Positions 10,575 through 25,453 of a stretch of 64,000 nt of DNA are shown here, piece by piece. The stretch's first letter is position 1. The number at the start of each line of letters is the position of its first letter. This DNA is from Phaeotremella fagi (Eukaryota > Basidiomycota > Tremellomycetes > Tremellales > Phaeotremellaceae): the NCBI GenBank assembly GCA_001599715.1, contig BCHU01000007.1, positions 1,245,586-1,309,585 of the forward strand, read 5' to 3'. The notes beneath the pieces were generated by a model, which was not told where the DNA came from, made no database searches, and saw only the letters and a program-made list of their open reading frames with translations. The position numbers and the translations under genes were made by a program.

Positions 10575-11901
10575 TCAAATCCGTTCAACACTCTTTCCCT
10601 TCTTCGTAACTCCCTTTTCCTTCCCATTCCCCTTAACCTCCAACCCACTATCCCGCAACAACCTCTCTAATTCACTTTCATCCAATTCGTCATCAGTCGA
10701 AATAGCTTCATCAGACCCAACCGCCATATCCCTCATTGTCGAAGGGGTTGGACTTGGTTTCGGAGTCGCTAGTGCGGTTTTGGAGATTGAGTTGTAGGAT
10801 TGGACACCGACTACCACTACGACTAGGACTACTATTACGGCTGTAGGGTTTGTCAGTTAGATCCTCTTGTCAAAAGGTTGAGAATGATAACTAACCAATG
10901 GCTCTTCTCGTTGCGTCCCATTTAACTGATTCGATTTCAGTTCGTAAATCACCCAATGAGATGGTGAATTTATTATTGATTTCCTATAAACCATGAGCTT
11001 ATGACAGTATTCTGTTCATATCCAAGCTCACCTCGATAGCTATATCGAAACCTTTCATTTCGGTTCGAGTTTCAGATTTCCTATTATTCATATCCATCTC
11101 GATACTACGATACGACGATTTCAATTACTTTACTCTAATATTTGGTGAAACACTTACTCGTGCTTCAAAGTCGCCACGTCTTCTTTAAGTTTCTGCTCTA
11201 AACCCTCTACCTCACGTCGAATAACTCCCGTCATGGTCCGTAGAACTAAACCATCGTTTCTAGATCTAACACTTAGTTCCGTTCTAAGTTCAGAAAGCGC
11301 AGCACGGAACAGATAAGCTTCCTACAAAACGTGTTAGCTATCTATCATCGACCTCATGAAAAGAACAGCTACTCACATTCTCCATTTCCTCTTTCCCAAC
11401 TAATTCCTCCCTAGTCCTCTCACCTCTAGTCACAATCATCCTCCTCACAGCCTCCATCAACACCTTCGATCTACCTAGCGTAATCTCATTTTTCTCAAGA
11501 TAAGAAACGAAAGCATGAGTATCGAAAGGATGTAAAAGGTGTAAAGGTCTGAAATTGGTTGAAGTTTCTGGAGGTGCAGGTAGATTCGTTGGATTGCCGT
11601 TGTCGTTGTCGTTCTCGTTTGGAGTTGAGTTTGGTCCGATGTTTTCAGAAGACGATGATGCGTATGGATGTTGGGAGTTACCACCGTTGGCGTTATCGAA
11701 CGAGGAGAGATTGTTGGTATTAGGTATTATCTCGAATTTGTTGATTGAACCTTCATTTTCGGGGGGTTGGGAGGTCGGTCCTGGAGCTTGGATCGTTATT
11801 GGACGTCTTAGAGTATGGATTGTGGGATGATATTGTTGAGGTCTGAATCTATTGTTTCTACGTGTTGCCAGTTGTCTTATTGATCTTGAGATTGAAGACA
11901 T
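10575..11901 (-). CDS. DUF1640 / MCUR1-FMP32-like mitochondrial inner-membrane protein
   Basis: The family acts in cytochrome oxidase assembly in yeast (FMP32) and in calcium-uniporter regulation in animals (MCUR1/CCDC90). The start at 11901 gives an Arg-rich, acid-poor N-terminus (MSSISRSIRQLATRRNNRFR), a good mitochondrial presequence, followed by a low-complexity linker. The family core begins with FDTHAFVSYLEKNEITL, then a long coiled coil over several exons (AALSELRTELSVRSRNDGLV, MKGFDIAIEEINNKF, LGDLRTEIESVKWDATRR). A single membrane segment of Ala/Val residues (AVIVVLVVVVVGV) lies near 10790-10840. The tail after the membrane is about 70 residues, acidic then Lys-rich, longer than in yeast FMP32. 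At least four exons. Confidence 0.85.
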
Positions 11902-12127
11902 GTTTTGGGTTGTAAAGTGTGAACGTAGGGTTGTTGTTAACGATTAACTTGGTTGTGCTGGAATAGGATAGTCGACGGAAGCAATTTCAATTAAAGTCTG
12001 TGCGTTTGGTGGCAAATCTGATGAGGTGCCACGTGAAATGACGAAGCATTCGATCGACCATCTACATATTTTGGAGTTAAAACAGCTTCAGAGGTTCGAG
12101 TGGTTTAAACTAAGCATTCAGAAATTC

Positions 12128-12151
12128 ATGAACTCAAACAATATCTCATGA
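12128..12151 (+). promoter_or_regulatory. Seven-codon uORF overlapping the UVE1 long start
   Basis: An ATG at 12128 opens a 7-codon frame whose TGA (12149-12151) overlaps the ATG of the long UVE1 form (12148-12150) in an ATGA arrangement. It could favour termination-reinitiation or leaky scanning to the downstream ATG at 12254. Confidence 0.4.
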
Positions 12152-14698
12152 ATAATACCCTATTGAACTCATTCAGATCCATAAATATCAAATCAAGTTA
12201 TAAAACACTTCTCTTATCACGCTCTATAGATCGTTCACGTCCCTTCAATATCATGCCACCAAGAAAAACCAGAGGAATAGTTACATTACCCGTAACACAA
12301 CCCACCCCATCTTTATCTGCAGATACGACCCTATCTTCACCATCAACATCGAACGGTCCAACTCTGATACACGCTTTAGAACATTTACCTATCAACGGGA
12401 AAACGGTTGTAGGACCTCATGAATCAGAGGATGAACTCACTCCACCACCAGAACTGAATCCAGCTAAGGAAGAGGTTATAGACGAAGCTATTGAAACAGT
12501 CGTGAAAGGTAATTCAAAGAGGAAAAGGTTGAACACAACAACTAAGATATCATATGCTGAATCTGAACATGATTCATCTAAATCCGACGGAGGAGGGTAT
12601 GAGGATGTACAATCAGAAAACGACAAGATACCAACTACGACACCTAAGAAGGGTCGTAAGAAATCTATCAAGAAGGTTAAGATTGAAGATGGAGATGAAG
12701 ATTTGACGGAGGTAAAAGAAAAGACTCCTAGGAAACCTACACCGAAGAAATCGAGAGTTGCGAAGGAAGAACCTGAATTCGATGAGGAAGGGAACGAGAT
12801 TGTTAAGAAAAAACGAAAGGTTAAAGAATATGTTAAGAAGGTCTATGAGATACCTGAGGTTAAGAAGAAGGTTACTACTTTTAAAGGTATGTTGTATACC
12901 ATCTTTCAATAGGCGAAACGACGTATAACATCGTTAGGTCGACTGGGATACGCTTGTTTAAATACTGTTTTACGGTCTACTAAGCCTGATAGTATTTTTT
13001 GTTCGAGGACTTGTAGGATCGCTAGTATAGAGGAAGAGGGGATGGAGTTACCTAAAGGATTGGCATTGATGAACGTGAAAGATTTGAAGGTTATGATTGA
13101 GGTAGGTGGTTAGGATTCTGATCACATGTTATGAAGGGATACTGACTATATACCTATCTCAGTGGAACGAGCAAAATAAGTGAATTGACTATGAGCGAGA
13201 CAATGCTGATGCTACAGGATCCGATTCATGAGAATGTCATCTGAGATGTTCCCATTCGCCTCGCACGCTAAATACGGCTACGATCTCAGTTTCGCTGATA
13301 CAGAATTGAAAGAGGCTGGGGAGTTGGCTAAGAAATATGGACATCGATTGACGATGCATCCAGGACAGGTGAGCTGTTACTCCATGTTTCGAAGATTCTC
13401 CAGCTGACAGATGTAGTTCACTCAATTAGGTTCTCCTAAGGATGGAGTCGTCGAAGCTTCACTTAGGGAATTGGATTATCAATGTGAGATAATGGATAGG
13501 ATGGGATTGGATCAGGATGGAGTTATGATGTAAATCTGGGATCTGGCGTCACGAAGGAAAAGCTGATTCATGTGTAGTATCCATATGGGAGGTGTTTATG
13601 GTGATAAGCCGTCGACTTTGGCTCGGTTCAAAGAGAACTATACGACTAGAGTCAAGGATAATGTTAAGAGACGTTTGGTGTTGGAGAATGACGAGGTGGG
13701 TGTTGGGTGATGTTAGATATTTTGATTGACATTTGGAAGATTTGTTATAACGTCGATGATCTTTTACCGGTGTGTAATGAATTGGAGATACCTATGTAAG
13801 CGATTCCCCATCTTCGAAAGAACGACAGTACTAATTTAAACAGAATATTCGACTATGTAAGCCATAAACCTATCTCTCCCCCACAAACTAACAAAGAAAA
13901 ACTAGCATCACGATTGGATAAATCCATCATCTGAACCACCGTCCATTCTCGTCCCGAAAATCGCAGAGACATGGAAGAAAAAAGGGATAAAAATGAAACA
14001 ACATCTATCGGAACCTAGACCTGGAGCTGAGAGTGTAATGGAGAAACGTGCTCATTCGGATAGATGTCAGAATCTACCTCCTGATTTACCTGATGATTGT
14101 GATTTGATGATTGAGGCCAAGGATAAGGTTAGTTATAGTTTCATTTCTGTCGAGATGATTATCAATTGATTGATGGGATTTACAGGAACAAGCTGTGTTT
14201 GAACTTTATAGGATGTAGTCAGTTTTGTCCTTGTCAGATTCTTTGTTTTAACTGATGAGTCTTGTAGTGGTTTGGAAGAAGTTATCCATGATAATCTAAG
14301 ACCACCAAATCCAAATCCGACATTAGCGACCAACGGACGGAAATCAAGTCTAAAAAAGTAGGTCATAGTCGTTCATCTAATTCAAATAAACCAGTACTGA
14401 GGAATCAAACGTTTGTAGGAAAGTGAAAGAAACGGGTGAAGTTGACGAAGATGGGAATCCAATTTTACTGGATGATGTAGAGAAAGAAGGAGATGGTGGG
14501 ATTGGGGATGAGGGAGTTGTTGAGAATCGGTTGGAGAGGTTGGAGGATGTTGATCTGGATGTTAAAGTGGAGCTGGAGGATGGGGGTTCAGGTAAGAGGA
14601 AGACTGGGAGGAGGGGGAAGATGGGTAAGAGTGATGAAGGGGAGGGAGAGACTGGTGGGAAGAAGAAGGGGAGGAAGGTTAAAGTCGAAGAAGGATAG
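12148..14698 (+). CDS. UVE1: UV damage endonuclease Uve1 (UVDE)
   Basis: This metal-dependent TIM-barrel endonuclease nicks 5' of UV photoproducts, starting alternative excision repair. After an acidic/Lys-rich leader, exon 2 gives GRLGYACLNTVLR. Later exons carry SSEMFPFASHAKYGYD, LTMHPGQ, FTQLGSPKDGVVEASLREL, IHMGGVYGDK, RLVLENDE, ICYNVDDLLPVC, FDYHHDWINPS and KQHLSEPRPGAESVMEKRAH, together the UVDE barrel with its His/Glu/Asp metal ligands. About nine exons. The C-terminal tail is Lys/Glu/Gly-rich. Two in-frame starts exist: 12148 gives an Arg/Ser/Leu-rich N-terminus (MNNTLLNSFRSINIKSSYKT) like a mitochondrial presequence, and the ATG at 12254 gives MPPRKTRG. Cryptococcus Uve1 has been reported as light-induced and mitochondrial (from memory), which supports the long form. 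Confidence 0.92.
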
Positions 14699-14899
14699 AT
14701 GCCACTTTACAAGTAGATGAAATGTAATGCCACGTCATTGATTCGTTTCCGGTGTCACTGCCCGTTAATAACGTTTATCTGAGGAGGAGTAGGTGAGATA
14801 GATATCAGATAGATAGATAGTCATTCATCTATATAACATACATCTTCAACAAACATCTCACTCCATCCATACACATAATCACAGAGAAATCAATTCATC

Positions 14900-17765
<2,866 letters not shown>

Positions 17766-18742
17766 ATTGGTTTAGTTTTTGGAATGAATAAATACATGAA
17801 TAAATAAAATAGAAAATTAGTTTTTTTGAGTCGTGAATTATGGTTATGGTATTTTGTTTATTTTGCTTTGATTTAATTTTCCTTTGGAATGAATGTAGAT
17901 GAATGTTGATTGTTTATCGAGTGGTGGGTGGTTAGTACTGTTGGTGGTAGACACTAAGTATAGCTAGCTGTAGCTGGAAGCTAGCTATTCTGCACCTACA
18001 CGATATTACCCAAAGAGGCAAGTGGCACCAATCACTGTAATGTGATTTCTTCGAGGCGTCCGACGCGTTTGACTTCTTTCGCGAAGGAAGCATCTGTAAC
18101 TGTAACGTCTTTCCTGAACTTAGAACTTAACTTAACCTATCGGTTAATTGGTAATTCCAAAGGGTTCAAGTCTGACTGCGTCCATCTAAGGCTTAAGCTA
18201 AACTAAGACAAGAAAGAAAAATCAGACGCGTAGAGAATCGCAGCTAAACGTATTGTTTGACTACAGATTCCGGGAAAAAAATCAATCGGGTCGTTTGGTA
18301 CAACCATTACTTTCTTGATTATTCTTACCATTTGACATTTATCATTTTGCTTGAAGCAATTATATTCTCGACTTGAAGCTTGAAGCTCACCGACGACGAC
18401 GACCACGACGAAGATACTCTATACGGACAGTTTCGATTTGGAAAATCATTGATTTTGACTGGATTCATCGACGGACATTGATTGTTTGAAGGAATATTAG
18501 ATTGGCCATCAGATTAGTTCGACATCAGCATCGACATCGACATCAACACTCACTTGGAATCACAGCTATCGACTAGCGACCCTTTTTTTCGTGTAGATCA
18601 GCTTTTCCCAATAGATTTGGGATATCACAAGCAACATTTTTACAACCTCCAGAGGAAAACAATTCGAATCTCGACTGGAAAGACCTCTTCTCGAAATAAA
18701 CGAACCCCTCCCTCCCTCACCCCCACCCCTTTGGCTTCGGCC
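17766..18742. other. Long intergenic region between VMA1 and the Axl2-like gene
   Basis: Contains the A/T-rich 3' end of VMA1 with repeated AATAAA, then about 800 bp that probably serve as promoter and long leader of the membrane-protein gene. A CGACGACGACGACCACGACG run occurs near 18390 and a GACATCG/GACATCA run near 18520-18545. No RNA gene or convincing reading frame was seen. Confidence 0.5.
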
Positions 18743-21700
18743 ATGTTCACCCTCTTAATATCGACATTAGCCCTAGCGGTGAATGTAATCGCTACGCCGA
18801 CAATCCAATATCCAGTTTCAGACCAACAACCTCCCGTAGCCCGTCTAAACAATTTATTCAATTTCAACCTCCTACCCAATTCTTTCATTTCTGCTTACTC
18901 GAATAATCTAACCTATCAAGTTGGAGGTTTACCATCCTGGTTATCTTTCCAATCTTCAACATTGAATTTTTACGGGACACCAACAGCAGTTTCTGATATT
19001 GGTGTTTTTCCTATCACTGTTTCAGCTAATGATCATAACGGAATCGTCTCTTCGAATTTCAGTTTATTGGTATCGAACTATAGTGTACCAGCTGTTCATC
19101 GATCTTTCCCCACTCAAATCGCTTCACCAAGTTTACATGTGTTCTCATCAGCGACTTCTTTACCTGGAAACACTGGAATCTCAGTTCCACCCTATTGGTC
19201 ATTTTCACTAGGTTTCCAACCTGATACATTCAGAACATCAACTCTTTCCCCGATAAACAACAAATTATTCTATCAAGTTCATGTAAGGGGTATGACAGGT
19301 TTACCGAATTGGTTAACCTTCAACAACGAGACCTTCACTTTTAACGGTGTAGCACCAGCCAACGGGAGTTATACTGTCGTAGCTACAGGAACTGATTTTT
19401 GGGGTTACACGGGTGCACAAACTTCTTTCGTTATCGAAGTTGGTACCGGGAGTTCGATCGAATTGAATCGAAGTAAAAATTTCACTGATGCCGTGGGCAT
19501 GAGTAGGAATTCTTTGAGTTATACTATAGATAGTAGTTTGTTCTTGGTTAACGGGGTTACCGCTACTAAAAATGAATTGGTTTTCACGGCTGATACGAGT
19601 AATTTCCCTTGGTTATCTTTGGATAGGTATGTGGTTTAGATTCGATGTTTTGACTGTAATTCAGTGAAACTGATCATCTTGTAGCTCTACCAATATCGTT
19701 TCTGGAGTTACACCGGATTCATTGATCAACGGTACAATCTCCTCGTTGAATCTTCCAATCAACATCAAATCTTCAAACGCAAGTAGTACATTATCGTTAA
19801 CGACATGGTTAGGAATCGATATCCTTCCCTACCTATTCACGACCTTCCAAATCCCCAACACAACAGTTAATCCTGGATCACAACTATCTTTCAGTCTAGG
19901 TAACTATTTAGTCAACAAAACTTCAACAGTCAACGTGACTGTTTCACCACAATCTGCTGCATCCTGGTTAACGTATTATCCAAGTAACATGTCAATCTTT
20001 GGTACCGTTCCTTCGAACCCTTCTTATTCAGAGGTCGACGTCATTTTCTCTGCGTCGCTGGGTTCAACTACTGCGAATTTTGGTTCGGTATTGGCTGCAA
20101 CCCCAGTTACTTCAGCTACTACAACTCTGAAAGTAACTTTGAACGGTGTTGCCAATTCTGGAAATCCATCTGGTACAGCCGCCGTACCCAACGGCTCATC
20201 TTCCAGTGGTTTATCCACCGGTGCCAAGATCGCCATCGGAGTCGTGATAGGAATCGTCGCTTTGATACTATTGTTATTACTACTTTTCTGCTGTTACAGG
20301 AAGAAACAGAAGAAGGATCAAAACAACGATAAAGCCAAAATCTCTGAAAAGGATAATGACGCCGATAGTTTCGTTGCTGGTTCACCTAGACCATACAGTC
20401 AAGGACTTGCACCACCAACCAATCGATTGGGTGAAATTCCAGCTTTCTCTGGTTTACATTTACGATCGTCTTTCGATGATCAGAATCATCAAGGTCAGCG
20501 ACCGGTTTCTTATGGTACTGAATCTACTTATCACCAGAAACCAACTCGTTTGGATGGTTTGAAAGGGATTTTCGGTTGGAGTACCGGTAACGATGAAAAG
20601 AAGGATATCATCGTTGATCCCAGACTCGATAATCGATCTGGAAGTTTCGAGGCTGACGGAGACGTGATTGGAGTCAATCCAATCTCCAACGAACGACCTT
20701 CACATGACGCGAGTTCTTTCACGCATACTTTTGGTTCATCAGATGATTCAAGGGCAAGTTGGGAATCACCTAAATCGTTTCAATGGTCTTCGGCTGAGAA
20801 CGAGAACCCCAACGAAGGGGATATCGGTTACGGTAACAGAGTTTCAACGTATTCGGTCCCAAGACCACGAGAGGATTTCACACCTAGATATCCTAGACAG
20901 AGTTCACCCACTACTTTGGCTCGACTTACACAACCGATCTCAGAGGATGGGAGTCACGCTTCGTTCAGTGAATTCCATAGTTCACAGGAAGGTCGTGATG
21001 TCGATGAAGAGAATCGTCATCGTGGTGAAGAATCTTTTGAATCTCAATCCCTAGGTGGTTCTGGATCTGTTGGCACTGGATCTGGATCCGGTCAATCATT
21101 CCAACAAGGTCCAAGTGGATTAGGACGATTCGCCGATTCACAAGGTTTCAGATCTATCGACGAAGACGATGAAGATGGATTATCGAACGAGGGACCTGCG
21201 ATCGTCGCTTTAGCCGAAAGACAATCTTTCGAAACACGTCGACCGACTACTTCAGCCCAAGAAACTCCGAGGGCGACACCTAAACTCCGACCATCGAGGG
21301 AAAGAGTCGGTTTCTCACCTGTCCAATTAGGTACACCGATTGGTGAACGTCATCCATCACACACCGCTTTCCACGATCACAACGGCGAAGGCGAAGGTGA
21401 CGGGGCATTCGACGATGCGGACGAACATCGTCGATCTGTTTACACCGAACACGATCAATATCCAGCCTCGGCAATTTTCTTCGGTTCACCCAACCCCCAA
21501 ACAGATGGGGGATACGATTACAACTCCCAACGATCTAGTATGGATCCTGAAGCAGAACGAGAACGTGAACGGTTCTCAACGATTAAAGTCGTGCCAATGA
21601 ATGATCAACCGCTTTCACCCCCTTTACCTCAAGTTGGATCTTTCATGAGACACAGGAGGAACGGTACTGGATCGTCTTTAAACAATTTCAATGCTCTCGC

Positions 21701-22100
21701 CAATAACAACACCTCAACTGGTCTAGGATCCAGACCCCAATCAACAATCCCAGACGGTAGAGTCGTAGCAGTAGTCAACGAAACGTTCTCCATCCACCCC
21801 CACCTAAACCCCCCACCTCAAGTTTCACTCTCAGCCGCCACATGGTCCTCAAACCCACCTTCAACTTATCGAGCAGTCAGCGAATCGTCTACAGGAGCCA
21901 ACGAACCTCTACCCAACTGGCTTCATTTCGATGGAAGGGAATTAGAACTTTGGGGTGTCCCCTCGATAAATAATAACGGTTCAACGATTTTAGTCAAGAT
22001 CATTGAGAAGTTACCTAATGGGAATCGAAGGTCGGATCCGATGAGTTATGGATATGAACCACCGCAGGAAAGGGAGGTTGGTAGGGTTTTGATTGAGTAG
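18743..22100 (+). CDS. Axl2-like cadherin-fold membrane protein
   Basis: Type I membrane protein. The ATG at 18743 starts a clear signal peptide (MFTLLISTLALAVNVIAT) and is preferred over in-frame upstream codons. The ectodomain has dystroglycan-type cadherin-like repeats, each with a WL-x-F ... G-x-P core: LPSWLSFQSSTLNFYGTP, LPNWLTFNNETFTFNG, and a third near 19960 (SWLTYYPSNMSIFGTVP), with many N-x-S/T sites. One intron lies at 19627-19684. A Ser/Gly stretch precedes a single membrane segment near 20225-20300 and a CCYRKKQKK stop-transfer. The long Ser/Asp/Glu-rich tail is typical of Axl2, the budding-landmark protein that organises septins. Oddly, a fourth cadherin-like core (LPNWLHFDGRELELWGVPS) lies near 21910-21965, on the predicted cytosolic side. 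Confidence 0.85.
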
Positions 22101-22587
22101 GTTGTTTTTTTCTGTTGAGGAGGATTTGTTGGGTTTTGGACTGATTCGTCCTTTTTTAGGGTTTTGGATAGGATCAAATCTCCTCAATTCGCTTTGGAGG
22201 GTTCACCACATGCTTTCTAGGTGTCGAGGGGGTAACCATCAGCATGACTGGCGTGGCTAGAATAGAAGTTTCAGATCGGAGAACAATCTAATTATTTGAT
22301 GTGGTTTTCAAGGACATTTATTTACATTGAATGAAAACGGACGACGGTTTTTGGTCTTTGCGAGTGTAGAATATAATCAGGTTTTTTTTCCAATTTATAC
22401 CTTTTCGGATTGATTTACAATTGGTTATACAGTACATTATCGTATTTTTTTTCGATTTTTCTCATCATCTTTTTAATTTGTATAATCAGAAAAAAGTTTT
22501 CCTCTCTGTAGAGTGAAAAGTAATGTTATCATTCATATCAAAAGTACTGTTGTACGATGCAGTTGCATCAACTCTAGAGCCTACGAC
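22101..22587. other. Convergent intergenic region, A/T-rich
   Basis: Lies between two converging genes. Several T-runs (22381-22500) suit 3' ends of either transcript. No gene seen. Confidence 0.5.
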
Positions 22588-23740
22588 CTAATACATGCCC
22601 CCAGCTCCTGAAGTACCTTTAGGATGAATAACTTTAATCCAATTCTTCTCGAATTTAGTGAGTAAACCTGAATAACATTGGAGGATTGATCGGAGGTAAG
22701 ATCTTAGAAGGAGATGATCGAATTCATCGTTCGCTTCTATAGCTGCCTATGGGGTTTTTAGGTTAATGGTGGTTAAGTTCGAAGGGATGAGGTTGACTTA
22801 CTGGATAATCCTGTTTTGTCATATTTAGTTTGATGTGGTCGGTATTAGCAGACATCGAGACTTACATGTAAATTAGGGAATTTAATCCAATCTTGTAACA
22901 ATTTAATTCTCTCCGTGTAATGTGAGCCTATCAAAGAGTCAATGTCAGTTTCTCGTTATTTGTAGAGAGCAAAGACCTAACTGACGACAACTGTTATGCA
23001 TCCCGTTCCCAAACTTGTAAACAGCCGTACATTCTTTGATCAAAGATGATTGAACGTCTGAACCGAAATTGTTTCCATCTTCGATAAGAGGGATCTCGAT
23101 TTCTAACCAGATTTTTAAATCTAACATCATTGTTCGGAGATCTTCGATTTCTCTTTATAACATTTGGTTTTGGTTAGACAATACTGTATGTATGTTTTGG
23201 TATGGACATTTTTTACTCACTTTGATAAAAGTTTGATTCCTTGAGTTTGGATCTCGTTTTTGGGAATGATATCATACCAACGATCACCTTCGATTTTTTT
23301 CCCTTCTTCCATCCCGTCCCCATTCTCTTTGACCAATGGAACATTGATTCCATCTCCAACAAACCCAGCAATCCTAGCTTCTGCACTACCAAACCCGTAT
23401 CTCTTCGGTATGAATCCCTCAAACCCTTCAGATTCAGTCATCCCTTTATACAGAACTGACGTAGGATCGTTTTCCAATTCGATCATTTTTTGGATATGGA
23501 CGATCTTGTTTGGGATTTTGGTTTGAAGGATTTCTTTGGCTTTTTGTCGGTATTCGTTCGTTAGATCCTGTTACCAGTTTTGGTTAATGATACCGTACAT
23601 ACATAGGTATGTATGGATCATTGGAAGATGGGTGCAGTACTTACCTTGACTACGTTCGCGTTGGGACTGTTCTTAAAAACGTCGTCCATTTTAATTAATT
23701 CTTGATCTTGTTTGTTTTCGGTCGAGGCGAATGAGGGCAT
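22588..23740 (-). CDS. Proteasome activator PA28/REG subunit
   Basis: PA28 forms a heptameric ring that caps the 20S core and opens its gate without ATP. The start ATG is at 23740 and five or so exons follow. The N-terminal helix reads EYRQKAKEILQTKIPNKI, then a loop. The family hallmark activation-loop region is WLEIEIPLIEDGNNFGSDVQ near 23055-23110, almost the textbook PA28 sequence. C-terminal helices follow, with YTERIKLLQDWIKFPN, DEFDHLLLRSYLRSILQCYS and FEKNWIKVIHPKGTSG. The tail MY-stop lacks a typical hydrophobic-Tyr-X end. Single-copy and nuclear-type (gamma) in most non-vertebrates; S. cerevisiae and S. pombe lack it. Confidence 0.92.
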
Positions 23741-24010
23741 TCTTTGGGTTTCTCTTCAAGTTGAATGAATTAATGAACAACCTAAGAAAACCTGTTAGAT
23801 TTATACGAGGTTAGTAGAACAATGGGTAAACTTTGACAAAGGTAACCAGAAACGACGAATAATCGTTTTTCTCGCACAAAGGAGGATTGCGATGTCAGTG
23901 TAGAGAAATCCTGGATTGTAATCATCTTGAGCCAGTCATGATCGTCGAAAGAGAAAAGATATTATACAGATCATACATTCTATCCTCGATATCGACAAAA
24001 CAAACAAAAC

Positions 24011-25018
24011 CTATCCTCGTAGTTTGGAATACAACACAATGATGATCAAAATGACTAGAACGGCGATGATACCTGCTGTAACGAATTTCTGTTGATACAT
24101 TCTGACAAGGGGTATGAGTTTAATCTGAACACTTTTTCATCGTACACTTACTTGAAAATCATCTTTTTGAGTGTACCAGAAGCACGATCGATTGAGGAAT
24201 CAGCTTGAACAAGCTAAATCAAATTTTGTTAGCATTTAGTACGAAAAACTCCAAAAACAAATGACGCACCGTATCTCTAGTGTTACGAAGCTGATCACCT
24301 TGAACCCTCAAATTCCTCAAAACTTCCGAACCAATTTCTTCAGTTTCCAAAGCTATTCTATGAGCGTTATCAAGTCTTCGTGTCCCATCTTCCAATCTTT
24401 CTGTACCAGCTAACAATCTAGTTCGATCAGAGAAACCAGTTGGATCGTCTGAATATGGATCATCTGGATTAGGGAATCCACCGGGTCCAGAGAACAGTTC
24501 TCCTCTTTGGGATTCTTGGCGGAGATCTCTCTGTGATTGGGGTTTGGTTAGTTGATGAATCTGATGGAGTTGGAGGAGGTTTATTTACCAATGTCTTTTT
24601 CACTTTGTCTAGACCTTGTTTGGAGGTTGTTATTCTTGTTTGGAAGGTTTGTCTGATGGAGACAGGCATGGATGGGAGTTCGACTTCCATTTGAAGGATC
24701 TGTAAAGGTGTTAAATGAAATCACCAATCTCAATACCCACAATCTCATCAGCTTCCTCCAACTCATCCGCTACTTTCTTCAATGCAGCTTTTCTTTGTTC
24801 TATAGTATGAAGTCAGTGATTACACTCCCATTCCTTGCAAATTAGGTCCACTTACCACCCTTGAGAGTCTTTACATCGCCTTCAAGTTTACCTTTCAAAC
24901 TGACTAAAAGTTGCTTCAAATCTTCATCGTAATTTTCGAATAGAGCACTGGAAGGTAGGTCAGATGTGGGCCTTTATCTTACGATTCCGCATCTAACTTA
25001 CGTAGGAGAGTTATCCAT
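24011..25018 (-). CDS. VTI1: v-SNARE Vti1
   Basis: Qb-SNARE for Golgi, endosome and vacuole fusion. The first exon encodes only MDNSPT; the next gives ALFENYDEDLKQLLVSLKGK, the Vti1 N-terminal three-helix domain. A linker follows, then the SNARE motif: LEDGTRRLDNAHRIALETEE, LRNLRVQGDQLRNTRDTL with the central Gln of a Qb SNARE, and DSSIDRASGTLKKM. It ends in one C-terminal membrane anchor (FVTAGIIAVLVILIIIVLYS) with a five-residue lumenal tail. Length and layout match the family. Six or so exons. Confidence 0.95.
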
Positions 25019-25453
25019 TGTTGTTATATAGATATTTAAATGACTATTATGGAAGTAGGAGGTTGTTTCTACTGTTGATGGGCTACGACTACGGCGAGTG
25101 AATTGAGTGGCAATGAACTGGGAAGAGAAAGTGTTACGTAATGGATGTGCCACGTGTAAATTAAGCTTACTGTACCTGTACTCGCCACTCGCTGCACGCG
25201 CAATGACTGTGACTGACATTTAAGGAGGTGTAGGTGGTAAATGTTAGAGATTCATTGTTGATTCTTACTTCTCTTACATCTTCTAATTGTCACTCTTGTA
25301 CCATATCCACTCTCCCATTCACACCACTCCAACTGAACAGAAGTAGTGGACAATTTGACCTGTCACCGAACCTCACTCACCCATCTCGCACCAACCCCTT
25401 TCAACCAACCAAATCGCAAGCCATCAATCAACACCTCTCCACCCATAAAAACA

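Noticed and set aside
12887..12912. 26-nt intron in UVE1 suggested by the first in-frame acceptor
   Set aside because: Too short for fungal splicing; the acceptor at about 12936 gives a 50-nt intron and joins directly to the conserved RLGYACLNT block.
18120..18190. tRNA-like B box (GGGTTCAAGTCTGAC)
   Set aside because: The preceding A-box-like sequence is too close and no cloverleaf arms pair; no tRNA is supported.
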